From: Clostridiales bacterium UBA4039 | GTDB lineage: Bacteria > Bacillota > Clostridia > Lachnospirales > Vallitaleaceae | Direction: 5' to 3' | NCBI GenBank assembly: GCA_002382805.1 | Contig: DGAD01000053.1 | Coordinates: forward strand, 33,710 to 97,709 | Length of the DNA stretch: 64,000 nt | Shown here: piece by piece, positions 27,126-39,043 of the stretch | Numbering within the stretch: position 1 is the stretch's first letter | How the letters are laid out: every line of letters starts with the position of its first letter | Made by a program: the position numbers and the translations under genes | The notes under the pieces: generated by a model | Database searches by the model: none | Told to the model about the DNA's origin: nothing | Seen by the model: the letters and a program-made list of their open reading frames with translations, nothing else

Positions 27126-27163
27126 AAAATACACATAATCAATAAAATGATTATGTGTATTTT
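27126..27163 (-). terminator. terminator of the YesS-like regulator gene
   Basis: A perfect 16-bp stem: AAAATACACATAATCA (27126-27141) and TGATTATGTGTATTTT (27148-27163) with a 6-nt loop. It lies 8 bp past the regulator stop and is followed by a U tract on the minus strand. Confidence 0.85.
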
Positions 27164-27171
27164 GGGGTTCA

Positions 27172-29478
27172 TTATCTTTCTTTATTCTTTTTTCGGTATT
27201 TTCCAGGTGTGATTCCTTCCATTCGATTAAAAAAGCGTATAAAGTTTTGTGCATTGGTATAATTTAGTTCCTTGGCAATCACTGCAATGGTTTTTGATGT
27301 GGTGAGCAATAATTCTTTAGCCGCTTTCACTTTATATTGTGCTACATACTCAGTAAATGTCGTGTTCTTTTCAACTTTCATGACTTTCCAAATATAAGTG
27401 GTATGATAATTCAACTGCTCTGCACATTCACTTAAAGTTATATCTCCACCCGTTGCTTCAATCAAGGCAATTATTTCTTGAATAATCTCAGAGGATTTAC
27501 TAGTCCGTAGCTGATTTAACTGTTCAATAATCGGAACAATCAAGCCATATTTATAAAAATTCCCCAGCCGTTCTATATCATAAATCTGATGGATACTTTG
27601 ATAGACGCTCATACGTCCACCTATAAAAATATCATCCAGTGAAATACCGGCTTCGATAATAACCATAAGTATTTCATCCATAAAATGATGGATATAAAAT
27701 TGTTGCTCCATCTTCGCCACTTGATGATTCAATAGATGTTGAATAAATTGATCAACAATCTCAAACGCCTTTTTTTCATCGCCACTGTCTACAGCTACAC
27801 GAATTTCTCTTTCCATGAGACGATCATATACGCGTGTTTCATATTTTCGATCAATATCTGTGTAGAACATCACACCTTCAAAGTCCGCCGATGTATTTTT
27901 CTCGTGGAGCACTTCATTATTTTTAAGTGCTTCAATTCCTTCACTGTGTGCATTTCTAAATTGCTTCAAGTCAGAATATACCGAACTCACCCCAACTTTA
28001 ATAGCAAATTGATATTCCATTTGAACAAAAATATCAATACCTTTATATACTTCAATGGCTTTTTTCTCCAAGTCTTTAATATCATTATCGGTAACAACTG
28101 CTGTTATCACCCGAGAGTTACTTGCCGGTGGCATGGCAAGACGCTTTCGAATTTCTTCGGGTATGGTTTCCATCACCTGAAGGCGAAGTGCATCTTGCTT
28201 CATCTCATCATAATCTTCATTCATTAGATTTTTTAAACCTATGGTCATAACCAAATAATGCGCCTGCATTTGAATGCCTAATTGTTTAACATACATGTCA
28301 ATTTGCTCCGAATACAATGTCCCATTAATCAAACGGGTCAAAAAAAACTCGCATAATTGTGATTTTTGGTTCTCAATCGTCTTTTCCAATGCTGTTGTAT
28401 TGTCAACTAAGCGATCGATCTTCCCGGATATTCGACTAAAATCATCCCTATACTCTTCTATTGGCTCTTGTTCAAGTACTTCTTGTTCAAGCATCTCCGT
28501 CGCTTCTGTTACATAATCACTTAAGTCATGCACCGGACGATAGATTGCTCGTGTAAATAAAAGTGCCAGAACAATCACCAATGCAAATCCCAATAAAACA
28601 ATTCCTGTCATAAGAACGATGTTGGCCGCTCCAGCATCCGCCCTCTTTGTTCCCCAGGCTACATAATACGTCCAATCGATAACATCTGACTGTAAACTTC
28701 CGATCTGGTATTTTTCCTTTCCATTGATCCTAATCTGTGTTTGATCTTTGCGTGTATCAACGTTTGAAAGCAACGCATCAGAAATCTCAGAGTGGGTACT
28801 ATACACGACTTTTCCTTGACCATCAATAATGATAATCTCAACATTAGCCTGTTCATCAAGAACAACAGAATTGATTCGATTCAAATCAACGTTAACCGTT
28901 AGAAGTGCATTTTTTTCATTTTGAGTCACCGGAAGATTCACATAAAACAAAACACCTTCCAAGTCAACTTCCTCGCGGCGCAGATGTTGATGAGTCACTA
29001 GGTCCATATTATTAATCCAACCTTGTCCGTCACCTTTTAACGCTTGGACTTGTTCTGGATTTAAACTTAATGAGAAAGGATAAAGTCCCCGATTACTAAG
29101 AACCCACCCTGTATCCCAGTTTATAAATGTATATCCGGTAATATAATCCGATAGATAGTATGTGCTTTTTAATTTATCTTGGGCCTTTATAAGCTTACTA
29201 TAATCCGAATACCAAATATCTTCATTCATCAACCATTGAATTTCATCTGTCTGCACAGACTCAAGGTAATATTTTCGAATGCTATTCATCGTTGAATCCA
29301 TACGGATTTTTAATTGTTTTGCTGAAGATTCTATGGTCAGATTGACTTCTTTATTAATCCCAATGCGATATGTATTGTATGAATAAATCCCTAGAATAAA
29401 AATGGGTATTACAGCACTAATCATTAAAAGCAAAAAAACTTTTGCACGATAACTTAGATGTTTTGTTCTTTCCATCAC
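27172..29478 (-). CDS. YesS/RhgR-like membrane AraC-family regulator
   Basis: 768-residue one-component regulator: membrane helix 1 at about 14-34, an extracellular Cache-like sensor domain to about 290, helix 2 at about 292-312, a cytoplasmic middle region, and a C-terminal AraC/XylS domain with two helix-turn-helix units (about 670-765). Architecture and length match B. subtilis YesS (RhgR), the activator of rhamnogalacturonan genes. It lies directly upstream of the Lpl-type transporter and PL11 operons, which are its likely targets. It has its own strong terminator. Confidence 0.88.
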   Translation of the reverse strand: MMERTKHLSYRAKVFLLLMISAVIPIFILGIYSYNTYRIGINKEVNLTIESSAKQLKIRMDSTMNSIRKYYLESVQTDEIQWLMNEDIWYSDYSKLIKAQDKLKSTYYLSDYITGYTFINWDTGWVLSNRGLYPFSLSLNPEQVQALKGDGQGWINNMDLVTHQHLRREEVDLEGVLFYVNLPVTQNEKNALLTVNVDLNRINSVVLDEQANVEIIIIDGQGKVVYSTHSEISDALLSNVDTRKDQTQIRINGKEKYQIGSLQSDVIDWTYYVAWGTKRADAGAANIVLMTGIVLLGFALVIVLALLFTRAIYRPVHDLSDYVTEATEMLEQEVLEQEPIEEYRDDFSRISGKIDRLVDNTTALEKTIENQKSQLCEFFLTRLINGTLYSEQIDMYVKQLGIQMQAHYLVMTIGLKNLMNEDYDEMKQDALRLQVMETIPEEIRKRLAMPPASNSRVITAVVTDNDIKDLEKKAIEVYKGIDIFVQMEYQFAIKVGVSSVYSDLKQFRNAHSEGIEALKNNEVLHEKNTSADFEGVMFYTDIDRKYETRVYDRLMEREIRVAVDSGDEKKAFEIVDQFIQHLLNHQVAKMEQQFYIHHFMDEILMVIIEAGISLDDIFIGGRMSVYQSIHQIYDIERLGNFYKYGLIVPIIEQLNQLRTSKSSEIIQEIIALIEATGGDITLSECAEQLNYHTTYIWKVMKVEKNTTFTEYVAQYKVKAAKELLLTTSKTIAVIAKELNYTNAQNFIRFFNRMEGITPGKYRKKNKER

Positions 29479-29507
29479 TAACTCCTAAAATAGTTTTGAT
29501 ATTACTA

Positions 29508-29525
29508 TACTACTTTGAAATAGTA
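29508..29525. promoter_or_regulatory. 18-bp near-palindrome upstream of the YesS-like gene
   Basis: TACTACTTTGAAATAGTA, matching its reverse complement at all but the paired C/T and central positions. It lies 30-47 bp upstream of the regulator start, in the divergent region shared with the DUF2975 promoter. It may be an operator for either side; no factor is assigned. Confidence 0.35.
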
Positions 29526-29616
29526 CCATGTTTTTCATTTTTTCACAACTCATTTGTATACGCCTCTTTATTTATTCTTTTTCAATTATTTTTTATTGTT
29601 TTTCGATAAATATATA

Positions 29617-29645
29617 TTGATTAATGATATACTATGTGTTATTAT
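29617..29645 (+). promoter_or_regulatory. promoter of the DUF2975, XRE and DUF4173 genes
   Basis: TTGATT (29617-29622), 17-bp spacer, TATTAT (29640-29645), about 45 bp upstream of the ATG at 29690. Confidence 0.55.
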
Positions 29646-29689
29646 ACAAAAAAAGCAAGAGTATCGAATACAAAATTAAGGAGGTTCTT

Positions 29690-30184
29690 ATGTTACGTCT
29701 TGTTGAAAAAATACCCATGACATTTGTCGCAAAGCTTACACACATTTTGATTCTTTTATTGGAGTTTACCGCTTTAGTTACACTTGTTTTTCTCCCTCCC
29801 ATTGTAAAAACGGTTCTACGTTATGAAATCGGTTCTGGATATGCAATGTTAGGTCCTGAGCATCCACTATATATGTATTTTTTAGTATTGCTTTATATTT
29901 CAGGAATTTTAGCCTTTTTGGTGCTGGATGAATTGCGCAAGATTTTTAAGAGCTGTATTTTAGAAGATGTATTCATTCACAAAAATGTTTCCAGGCTTTT
30001 GCGTCTGGCTATTTTAACTTTTGTAATTTCCCTTGTTTTTTTTAGCAAGGTTTTTGTCGTCAATTCAGTAATGACTGTTGTTATTGTATTTGTTTTTTTT
30101 ATGGCTTCTGTCTTTTGTCTTGTACTTACACTATTATTCAATCAAGCCATTCAAATTAAAGAAGAAAATGATTTAACCATATAA
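29690..30184 (+). CDS. DUF2975 membrane protein
   Basis: 164-residue protein with four predicted membrane helices, matching the DUF2975 architecture. The ATG at 29690 is chosen because AAGGAGG lies 6 nt upstream; the frame is open further 5' but without a ribosome binding site. Members of this family are commonly encoded next to a small XRE regulator, as here (11-bp gap). Function is unknown. It is the first gene of the only plus-strand operon in the window. Confidence 0.75.
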   Translation: MLRLVEKIPMTFVAKLTHILILLLEFTALVTLVFLPPIVKTVLRYEIGSGYAMLGPEHPLYMYFLVLLYISGILAFLVLDELRKIFKSCILEDVFIHKNVSRLLRLAILTFVISLVFFSKVFVVNSVMTVVIVFVFFMASVFCLVLTLLFNQAIQIKEENDLTI

Positions 30185-30195
30185 AGGAGGCACAC

Positions 30196-30411
30196 ATGGG
30201 ACGAATAGTCATTAATCTAGATGTTGTAATGGCACAGCGAAAAATCGCTCTCAAAGATCTTGCTGATGCTATCGGCATCACCAATGCCAATCTCTCTATC
30301 TTAAAAACAAATAAAGCAAAAGCTATTCGCTTTTCTACACTTGAAAAATTATGTGAAATCTTGGAATGTCAACCAGGAGATATTATCGCATATGAGGAGG
30401 ATGAACAATGA
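30196..30411 (+). CDS. small XRE-family regulator (YozG-like)
   Basis: 71-residue protein that is essentially one helix-turn-helix domain (ALKDLADAIGITNANLSILKT, then FSTLEKLCEILECQPGDII). Proteins of this size act as dimeric transcription regulators, often of the operon that encodes them. The stop overlaps the start of the DUF4173 gene by four bases (ATGA), and AAAGGAGG precedes its own start. Confidence 0.88.
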   Translation: MGRIVINLDVVMAQRKIALKDLADAIGITNANLSILKTNKAKAIRFSTLEKLCEILECQPGDIIAYEEDEQ

Positions 30412-31778
30412 TATTATTATTTGCATTTATTGTTGGTGCATTAACCAATCTTTTTATACTTTACTACGAACCAGGTCTTGGTTTTACCTTGGCTATCTTC
30501 ATTAATTTAGGATTTGTCTTATATACCATGAAATTAGGAAAGCGTCAGTTTGATCGTTCAGCATTTATAAAATTAGCGATTATCGTATTATTATCGGGAA
30601 TCTATGTCGTGCGTAATTTTATGGTGTTTAAGGTGTTAACTATATTCTTATTGCCTTTTTTATTTGCAAGCTTATATGTCCCTTTTAACATGACACAGCC
30701 TGTGCATATTGTGTCCCACTTATTTATTGTACTTTTTCGTCCATTTGGATATATTCACCACTTTGTACAAGATGCCATTAAAAAGATAACTAAGGGAAGA
30801 GAAGAAATCAAGTATATTGTCTATGGCGTTTTAATTGCCTTTCCTTTTTTATTAGTTGTTGTTCCTTTACTTATTTCATCGGATCTTATCGTTTTAGATA
30901 TGTTTACCCGATTTGTAGAGGACATATCGATTTCCGGCAGTTTGATTTTCCGATATATTTTTGTTCTAGCGCTTTCAAGCTTTATCTATGGACATTTTGT
31001 TGCGGAGAAAATCAAAAATCGCTTAAACACTCCTTTGGCTGACTCGACATCCATAGGAAAAGAGCCTTCACCTCCTACAAAATCCCACTTGGTTATTACT
31101 ACGTTTCTGATAATCATTAATGGCGTTTATGCTTTCTATGTCTATATCCAACTGCGTTACCTTTTTATTCAGGCAGGCTCTCTACCTGAGGGTATCAGCT
31201 ATGCTGAGTATGCACGTGAAGGGTTTTTTGAATTATTAGCCGTTGCTATTCTTAACATTCTTGCCATTATTGGTTTAGAACTTTTAAACGCCGAAAAAAG
31301 AAAGCTACAGCATGCTCTAGAAGAAATCACGCTCACCTGCACATTTGTTATGAGTATCTCCGCGTTTTACCGCATGTCACTCTATGAAAATATATATGGC
31401 TTTACCGTACTGCGTTTACTGGTTTATATGTTTTTAATTTTTTTAATGGGATTTATTCTCCTGGTGAGCGTCTACCTGATTACATATAACCCTAAAGTCA
31501 TGCTACTTATTATCGCTTATAGCATAGTGTTTTATATTGGTTCAGCCTATTATAATGTTGAAGGACATATTGCAGAAAAAAATATTGAACGTGATGGAGA
31601 AAGTGATGACTTTGATTTTGATTATCTACTTAGCCTATCTCCAGACGCTTATCCTGTCATTAAAAAATACTTCGATGACCATCCTGAGAAAAAAGAACTT
31701 CCTTATTATGAGCGTTTTGAAGATAATGTTAAAGAAGCTAAAGAACGCCCTTGGCAAGAGTTTACTATATTGCCTTAA
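30408..31778 (+). CDS. DUF4173-like polytopic membrane protein
   Basis: 456-residue protein with about ten predicted membrane helices and a hydrophilic C-terminal tail (about 385-456) carrying the family-type NIERDGESDDFDFDYLLSL and DAYPVIKKYF segments. Function is unknown; DUF4153/DUF4173 proteins may sense envelope state, but this is not established. It is translationally coupled to the XRE regulator, so the three genes probably form one membrane-associated regulatory module. A bidirectional terminator follows. Confidence 0.7.
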   Translation: MILLFAFIVGALTNLFILYYEPGLGFTLAIFINLGFVLYTMKLGKRQFDRSAFIKLAIIVLLSGIYVVRNFMVFKVLTIFLLPFLFASLYVPFNMTQPVHIVSHLFIVLFRPFGYIHHFVQDAIKKITKGREEIKYIVYGVLIAFPFLLVVVPLLISSDLIVLDMFTRFVEDISISGSLIFRYIFVLALSSFIYGHFVAEKIKNRLNTPLADSTSIGKEPSPPTKSHLVITTFLIIINGVYAFYVYIQLRYLFIQAGSLPEGISYAEYAREGFFELLAVAILNILAIIGLELLNAEKRKLQHALEEITLTCTFVMSISAFYRMSLYENIYGFTVLRLLVYMFLIFLMGFILLVSVYLITYNPKVMLLIIAYSIVFYIGSAYYNVEGHIAEKNIERDGESDDFDFDYLLSLSPDAYPVIKKYFDDHPEKKELPYYERFEDNVKEAKERPWQEFTILP

Positions 31779-31832
31779 GCTTAGCTTAAAGAGCAGTGTT
31801 ATACTTTTTCCATCGCAATCAAAATAGAAAAA

Positions 31833-31876
31833 AGGCTTGAATGTGGGAAAGTCCCATACATTCAAGCCTCTTTTTT
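31833..31876. terminator. bidirectional terminator between DUF4173 and atpC
   Basis: AGGCTTGAATGT (31833-31844) and ACATTCAAGCCT (31858-31869) form a perfect 12-bp stem, extended by inner GGGA/TCCC pairing. TTTTTT follows on the plus strand and an A tract (T on the minus strand) precedes it, so it can serve both convergent operons. Confidence 0.88.
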
Positions 31877-31881
31877 ATGGT

Positions 31882-32292
31882 TTAGTTATGTCCATCATAC
31901 CATTCCATAACATCTAATCGTGTAATTGCTCGTTCTAATGCAAGCTTTGCTTCTACATGGTCCTTATCTTGGGCCAATTTTTCTTCTGCACGTTTCTTTG
32001 CTTGCTTTGCACGTTCAATATCGATTTCATTGGGCCACTCTGCTGCATCTGGCAACAATGTCACCGCATTTTCTTTTATCTCAGTAAAGCCACCATGAAC
32101 TAGACCTTTAATTTCTTGTTCATCGGTTAAAATGGTGCACGTTCCCGTTGAAAGTGCTACGGTCGTCGGCGCATGATCATCTAAGATTCCCATTTCGCCT
32201 TCTGTCGTTCGAATGACAACTCGCTTCACTTCACCATCATAGAATTCGCCATCTGGTGTAATGATTTTTAATTTGATCATTCCATTATCCAT
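31882..32292 (-). CDS. atpC: ATP synthase F1 subunit epsilon
   Basis: 136-residue central-stalk subunit with the N-terminal beta-sandwich (GEMGILDDHAPT) and C-terminal two-helix hairpin that can inhibit ATP hydrolysis. It is the last gene of the operon, 11 bp after atpD and just before the terminator. Confidence 0.96.
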   Translation of the reverse strand: MDNGMIKLKIITPDGEFYDGEVKRVVIRTTEGEMGILDDHAPTTVALSTGTCTILTDEQEIKGLVHGGFTEIKENAVTLLPDAAEWPNEIDIERAKQAKKRAEEKLAQDKDHVEAKLALERAITRLDVMEWYDGHN

Positions 32293-32303
32293 GTTATCAC
32301 CTT

Positions 32304-33710
<1,407 letters not shown>

Positions 33711-33737
33711 TTATCTTGTTCAAAATTTGTGCACTCC

Positions 33738-34607
33738 CTATTGAAGTGCTTCGGCTCCACCAACAATCTCTGTAATTTCTTGAGTAATAGATGCTTGTCG
33801 AGCTCGATTGTATTGTAATGCTAATTTATCAATCATTTCATTCGCGTTATTCGTTGCAGAATCCATGGCAGTCATACGCGCACCATGTTCACTTGCTACT
33901 GATTCTTTTAAAGCACCATAAATAACACTACTCAAATACTTAGGCATAATCTGCTTTAACACCTCTTCTGGTGAAGGTTCAAAATTCATCACAGATGTCG
34001 TCTTTTCTTCTTGATCATTAAACTCTTCCGGTTGAACCGGTATGACTTTCATCAGTTTTGGTTCTTGAGTTAATGTTGACTGGAAATGTGTATAAGCAAT
34101 ATAGACTTGGTCTATTTCCTTATTCATATAAAGTTCCAAAATCATTTTACTCAATTCCATCGCTTTATCATACGTTGGCTCTTCAAGAACATCGTGAAAA
34201 TTTTCTGTAATGTTTGCCCCACGCTTTCGAAGGTATTCTGCTCCACGCTTACCTATCGCATAAATTTTTTCTTCATCGGCTTTAATATCGTTTTCCGCGC
34301 GATGATTCATCACAATTTTTCCAATATTACTATTATATCCTCCTGCTAGACCTCGATTCGATGTCATCACAAGATATAAGGTTTTTTTCCCATCTCGGCC
34401 TTCAAGTATCGAATGCGTAAGCCCTTCACTTTGTGCCAAAATGGAGGAAATCGTTTGATGAATTGTCTGAAAATATGGGCGTGTCGACTCTGCTGCCGCC
34501 TTTGCTTTTTGCAGCTTTGCGGTCGCAACAAGTTTCATAGCCTTTGTAATCTGCTGAGTACTTGTAATACTGACTTTACGGCGCTTGATTTCTCTTATTG
34601 AAGCCAT
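33738..34607 (-). CDS. atpG: ATP synthase F1 subunit gamma
   Basis: 289-residue rotating shaft subunit with the N-terminal MASIREIKRRKVSITSTQQITKAM helix signature shown in part and the C-terminal ITQEITEIVGGAEAL helix. Located between atpA and atpD as in nearly all bacteria. Confidence 0.97.
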   Translation of the reverse strand: MASIREIKRRKVSITSTQQITKAMKLVATAKLQKAKAAAESTRPYFQTIHQTISSILAQSEGLTHSILEGRDGKKTLYLVMTSNRGLAGGYNSNIGKIVMNHRAENDIKADEEKIYAIGKRGAEYLRKRGANITENFHDVLEEPTYDKAMELSKMILELYMNKEIDQVYIAYTHFQSTLTQEPKLMKVIPVQPEEFNDQEEKTTSVMNFEPSPEEVLKQIMPKYLSSVIYGALKESVASEHGARMTAMDSATNNANEMIDKLALQYNRARQASITQEITEIVGGAEALQ

Positions 34608-34617
34608 ATCATCATTC

Positions 34618-36135
34618 CTATTCTAGTGATTTTTTGAACTCCTCTTGAAATTCATCACAAATTGACGTTAATTTTTTATCCAATTCATCTGTTAATCCGT
34701 CTTTTCCAAGAACATCCTTCTTAACTTCAGGATAGTGACTATCCACATACTCAAGAAATTGTTGTTCATATGCTTTGATTTGACTAACATCAAATTCCAT
34801 CAGATATTTACGAGTAACCGCATATAAGATTAACACTTGTTCCGAAACAGACATAGGCGCATATTGTGTTTGCTTAAGCACTTCCATAATACGTTCCCCT
34901 TGTACTAATCGGTCACGTGTGTCTTTATCTAAGTCAGATCCAAATTGAGCAAATGCTGCCAATTCACGATATTGAGCAAGCTCAACACGAATCGGTCCTG
35001 CGATTTTTTTCATGGCTTTAATTTGTGCTGCACCACCTACACGGGATACAGACAACCCTGCATTAATCGCAGGTCTAAATCCAGCATTAAATAATTCAGT
35101 CTCTAAGAAAATCTGTCCATCAGTAATTGAGATAACATTGGTTGGAACATATGCTGAGATATCTCCGGCTTGTGTTTCAACAATCGGAAGTGCTGTTAGA
35201 GAACCTCCGCCCAGACTTTCATTAAGACGCGCTGCACGTTCTAACAAACGTGAATGTAAGTAGAATACGTCTCCAGGGTACGCTTCACGTCCTGGTGGTC
35301 TACGAAGAAGTAGTGACATCGCACGATAAGCGACAGCATGTTTTGATAAATCATCATAGATGATTAAGACGTCTTTTCCTTCTTCCATCCATTCTTCACC
35401 AATCGCACATCCTGAATAAGGTGCAAGATATTGAAGTGGTGCGAGTTCTGCTGCTGTTGCAGCTACTATTGTAGTGTAATCCATAGCACCGTTGGCTTCA
35501 AGGGTTTTAAAGATTCCTGCTACTGTAGAAGCCTTTTGTCCTATAGCTACATATATACAAAGAACATTTTCTTTCTTTTGATTGATAATCGTATCGATGG
35601 CAATCGCTGTTTTTCCTGTTTGCTTATCTCCGATAATCAACTCACGTTGTCCACGACCAATTGGAATCATCGAGTCGATCGACTTAATTCCTGTCTGCAA
35701 TGGTGTTGTTACTGATTTTCTAGAAATAACCCCATGTGCAACTTTTTCTGTAGGACGAAACTTGTCCGATTTAATTGGACCTTTTCCATCAATCGGTTGT
35801 CCAAGGGAGTTAACAACTCGACCTTTTAGTCCGTCACCAACCGGTACTTCAACTACTCTACCTGTTGCTTTTACTATATCGCCTTCGCTGATATTTTTGT
35901 CATCACCCATAAGTACGGCACCCACATTATCTTCTTCAAGGTTAAGTACCATACCAAATACGTCTCCTGGAAATTCGAGCAACTCACCTGCCATTGCTTT
36001 TTCTAATCCATGGATACGGGCGATTCCATCGGCTACTTGAATTACAGTACCTACATCGGCTACTTCAAGCTCAGTTTTATATCGTTTAATCTGTTCTTTA
36101 ATAACAGAACTGATCTCTTCTGGTTTTAAATTCAT
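34618..36135 (-). CDS. atpA: ATP synthase F1 subunit alpha
   Basis: 505-residue non-catalytic nucleotide-binding subunit, with Walker [14 protein letters not shown] (about 170) and the [27 protein letters not shown] region. Normal length and position between atpH and atpG. Confidence 0.98.
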   Translation of the reverse strand: MNLKPEEISSVIKEQIKRYKTELEVADVGTVIQVADGIARIHGLEKAMAGELLEFPGDVFGMVLNLEEDNVGAVLMGDDKNISEGDIVKATGRVVEVPVGDGLKGRVVNSLGQPIDGKGPIKSDKFRPTEKVAHGVISRKSVTTPLQTGIKSIDSMIPIGRGQRELIIGDKQTGKTAIAIDTIINQKKENVLCIYVAIGQKASTVAGIFKTLEANGAMDYTTIVAATAAELAPLQYLAPYSGCAIGEEWMEEGKDVLIIYDDLSKHAVAYRAMSLLLRRPPGREAYPGDVFYLHSRLLERAARLNESLGGGSLTALPIVETQAGDISAYVPTNVISITDGQIFLETELFNAGFRPAINAGLSVSRVGGAAQIKAMKKIAGPIRVELAQYRELAAFAQFGSDLDKDTRDRLVQGERIMEVLKQTQYAPMSVSEQVLILYAVTRKYLMEFDVSQIKAYEQQFLEYVDSHYPEVKKDVLGKDGLTDELDKKLTSICDEFQEEFKKSLE

Positions 36136-36174
36136 ACCGAGAATCTACCGCCTTTCTAAAATATATTTGTTCCT

Positions 36175-36711
36175 TTATGCTTCATACACGGTTTGGGACA
36201 TACGATGCAGCGATGTCTTAATGCTGTTGTCCACAATTCGATCCTTGATACGAATCTGTATTCCACCGATAATTGTATGATCTAACTGTGTTATCAAATT
36301 GATTTTCTTTTGTGTCTGCGCTTCGAGTTTTTTCGTGATGTCAAGTTTATTTTGTTCTGTCAACTCGATTGCACTCGTCACATATGCCTTCACATATCCA
36401 TTATATTCATCGATTTTATCGATGGTATAATGTAAAATATCAAGAATATTTTTTTGTCTTGATTTATTAATGGTTAAAATTAAAAACCCGACAAATTCTT
36501 GATGCACTTTTCCACCAAAGGTGGTCTCAATAATATGCATCTTTTCTTCACTTGATATCTTTGGATGACACAATACATCAATGAACTCTGAATCCTCTTG
36601 GAAAATCATATGCATTTGTCGAATTTCTTCTTCATATGCTTCAAAATCTGTTGATTCCTTGACAATTTCAAATAGGGCTTGTCCATAGCGTTTTACAACT
36701 AGTTCTTCCAT
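36175..36711 (-). CDS. atpH: ATP synthase F1 subunit delta
   Basis: 178-residue peripheral-stalk subunit connecting the alpha subunits to subunit b. It has the conserved C-terminal GGIQIRIKDRIVDNSIKTSL segment. It overlaps the end of atpF by 13 bp, implying coupled translation. Confidence 0.95.
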   Translation of the reverse strand: MEELVVKRYGQALFEIVKESTDFEAYEEEIRQMHMIFQEDSEFIDVLCHPKISSEEKMHIIETTFGGKVHQEFVGFLILTINKSRQKNILDILHYTIDKIDEYNGYVKAYVTSAIELTEQNKLDITKKLEAQTQKKINLITQLDHTIIGGIQIRIKDRIVDNSIKTSLHRMSQTVYEA

Positions 36712-37292
36712 GTATCATCACCCATTTCACTTAATGCTTCATTGATTAACACACGCTGTTGCTCTTCATCCAATGTTGCCTCGATAAATTTACTTGCCAT
36801 AAGCGTTGCTACTTCAATGATTTCTTTTCGAATATCATCTTTCATTTGCTCATGCTCCCGCTCAATCTCTACATGCGCCCTTTGCATAATACGACCGGCT
36901 TCTTCATGTGCTTCTTTGACAATTTCATCCTCGCGTGCAATTGCTTTTGTATGTGCATGAGATAAAATTTTATCTGCTTCAGCTTTTATATTTTTAATTC
37001 GATTTTCATAGTCTTCTTTTAACGCATTGACTTCTTTGGTTTCTCGTTCAATTTTATCAAACGATGCTTCAATGTCTTCCTGACGTTTTTGTAAAATCTC
37101 ACGAACCGGATTAAAGACGAGTCTTCCAAGAAAATAAAACAATAGTAAAATTGCAATGGCTTGGAAACCTATTTGCATAATAGTCTGTAGGTCAAATCCC
37201 AACACTCTCGTTTTATCACTTAAATCCGTCGTTGCTTCCATTAAAAAAGTCAAGTCACCTAGTGACGTCAGCGACTGAAGTATATTGTTCAA
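36699..37292 (-). CDS. atpF: ATP synthase Fo subunit b
   Basis: 197-residue peripheral-stalk subunit: one membrane helix (about 38-58) followed by a long charged coiled coil (about 65-185). The start is a TTG at 37292, the only start with a well-placed AGGAGG (37301-37306). It has a longer extracytoplasmic N terminus (about 35 residues) than E. coli AtpF. Confidence 0.93.
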   Translation of the reverse strand: MNNILQSLTSLGDLTFLMEATTDLSDKTRVLGFDLQTIMQIGFQAIAILLLFYFLGRLVFNPVREILQKRQEDIEASFDKIERETKEVNALKEDYENRIKNIKAEADKILSHAHTKAIAREDEIVKEAHEEAGRIMQRAHVEIEREHEQMKDDIRKEIIEVATLMASKFIEATLDEEQQRVLINEALSEMGDDTWKN

Positions 37293-37336
37293 ACTGTTTG
37301 CCTCCTTTCACTTTAAGATGTCAAAGTGCCGACAAC

Positions 37337-37618
<282 letters not shown>

Positions 37619-37643
37619 TTAAAATTCTAAAATAATTCTACAT

Positions 37644-38225
<582 letters not shown>

Positions 38226-38236
38226 TCACTTTTAGC

Positions 38237-38965
38237 TTAATCCATTGCACTCGATACAAATGTCATACTTAACATTACAAAGATGAACGCTTGTAATACA
38301 CCTGCGAACACATCAAAATATCCATGCAATGCTGAAGGTATCCCTAACATTAAAAACCATGGCAAGTTATAATATAATCCCATGATAATCGTTCCGCCAA
38401 GAATATTCCCAAACAAACGAAAGCTTAAAGATATTGGGTTTGCAATCTCTCCAATGACATTTAGAGGTGTTAAGGGCCACATTGGCTCCGTTAAATCCTT
38501 TGCCCATCTACCTAGTCCTTTTGACATCATCCCTAGCCCTTGCGTCATAAAAAACGTAATGAAGGCCAATGCAAAAGTTGTTGCAATATCAGCTGTTGGT
38601 GGTCGCATAAAATCAATCCACGGTCCGTTGGGATCACCGTAAAAATACATTCCGGGTCCCGGGAGTAATCCTGAAAGATTTGCGACGAGAATAAACAAAA
38701 ACATACCGATATAAAATGATGAAAATTGTTTGGCATGTTTTCCCATAACTGATTCGATGAAATTATCGCCTGCATGGACAATAAATTCCACCACATTTTG
38801 AACACCACTAGGTATTTTTTTAGGATTCTTAATGGATCGATTAATGAGTAACGCAATGAGAATTAAAACGCCACAAATAATCCATGTATTGATCATTGTT
38901 TCTGTAATCCAAATCTCAACGCCGCCAATTTTAAACACTTTGGCTACATGAATTCCAATATCCAT
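38237..38965 (-). CDS. atpB: ATP synthase Fo subunit a
   Basis: 242-residue membrane stator subunit with about five or six helices forming the ion half-channels. The essential Arg lies in SLSFRLFGNILGG (about 192-204). The C-terminal helix reads LQAFIFVMLSMTFVSSA. Confidence 0.96.
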   Translation of the reverse strand: MDIGIHVAKVFKIGGVEIWITETMINTWIICGVLILIALLINRSIKNPKKIPSGVQNVVEFIVHAGDNFIESVMGKHAKQFSSFYIGMFLFILVANLSGLLPGPGMYFYGDPNGPWIDFMRPPTADIATTFALAFITFFMTQGLGMMSKGLGRWAKDLTEPMWPLTPLNVIGEIANPISLSFRLFGNILGGTIIMGLYYNLPWFLMLGIPSALHGYFDVFAGVLQAFIFVMLSMTFVSSAMD

Positions 38966-39043
38966 TTGAAAATCAACTCCTTTTTATGCATACCTTGTAT
39001 TTATATGTTGCTAAAAAATATATATGAATACACTCTCCATGTG

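Noticed and set aside
31537..31827. Alternative-frame ORF at the end of the DUF4173 gene
   Set aside because: It lies inside the coding sequence in another frame, lacks a ribosome binding site, and its composition follows the real gene.
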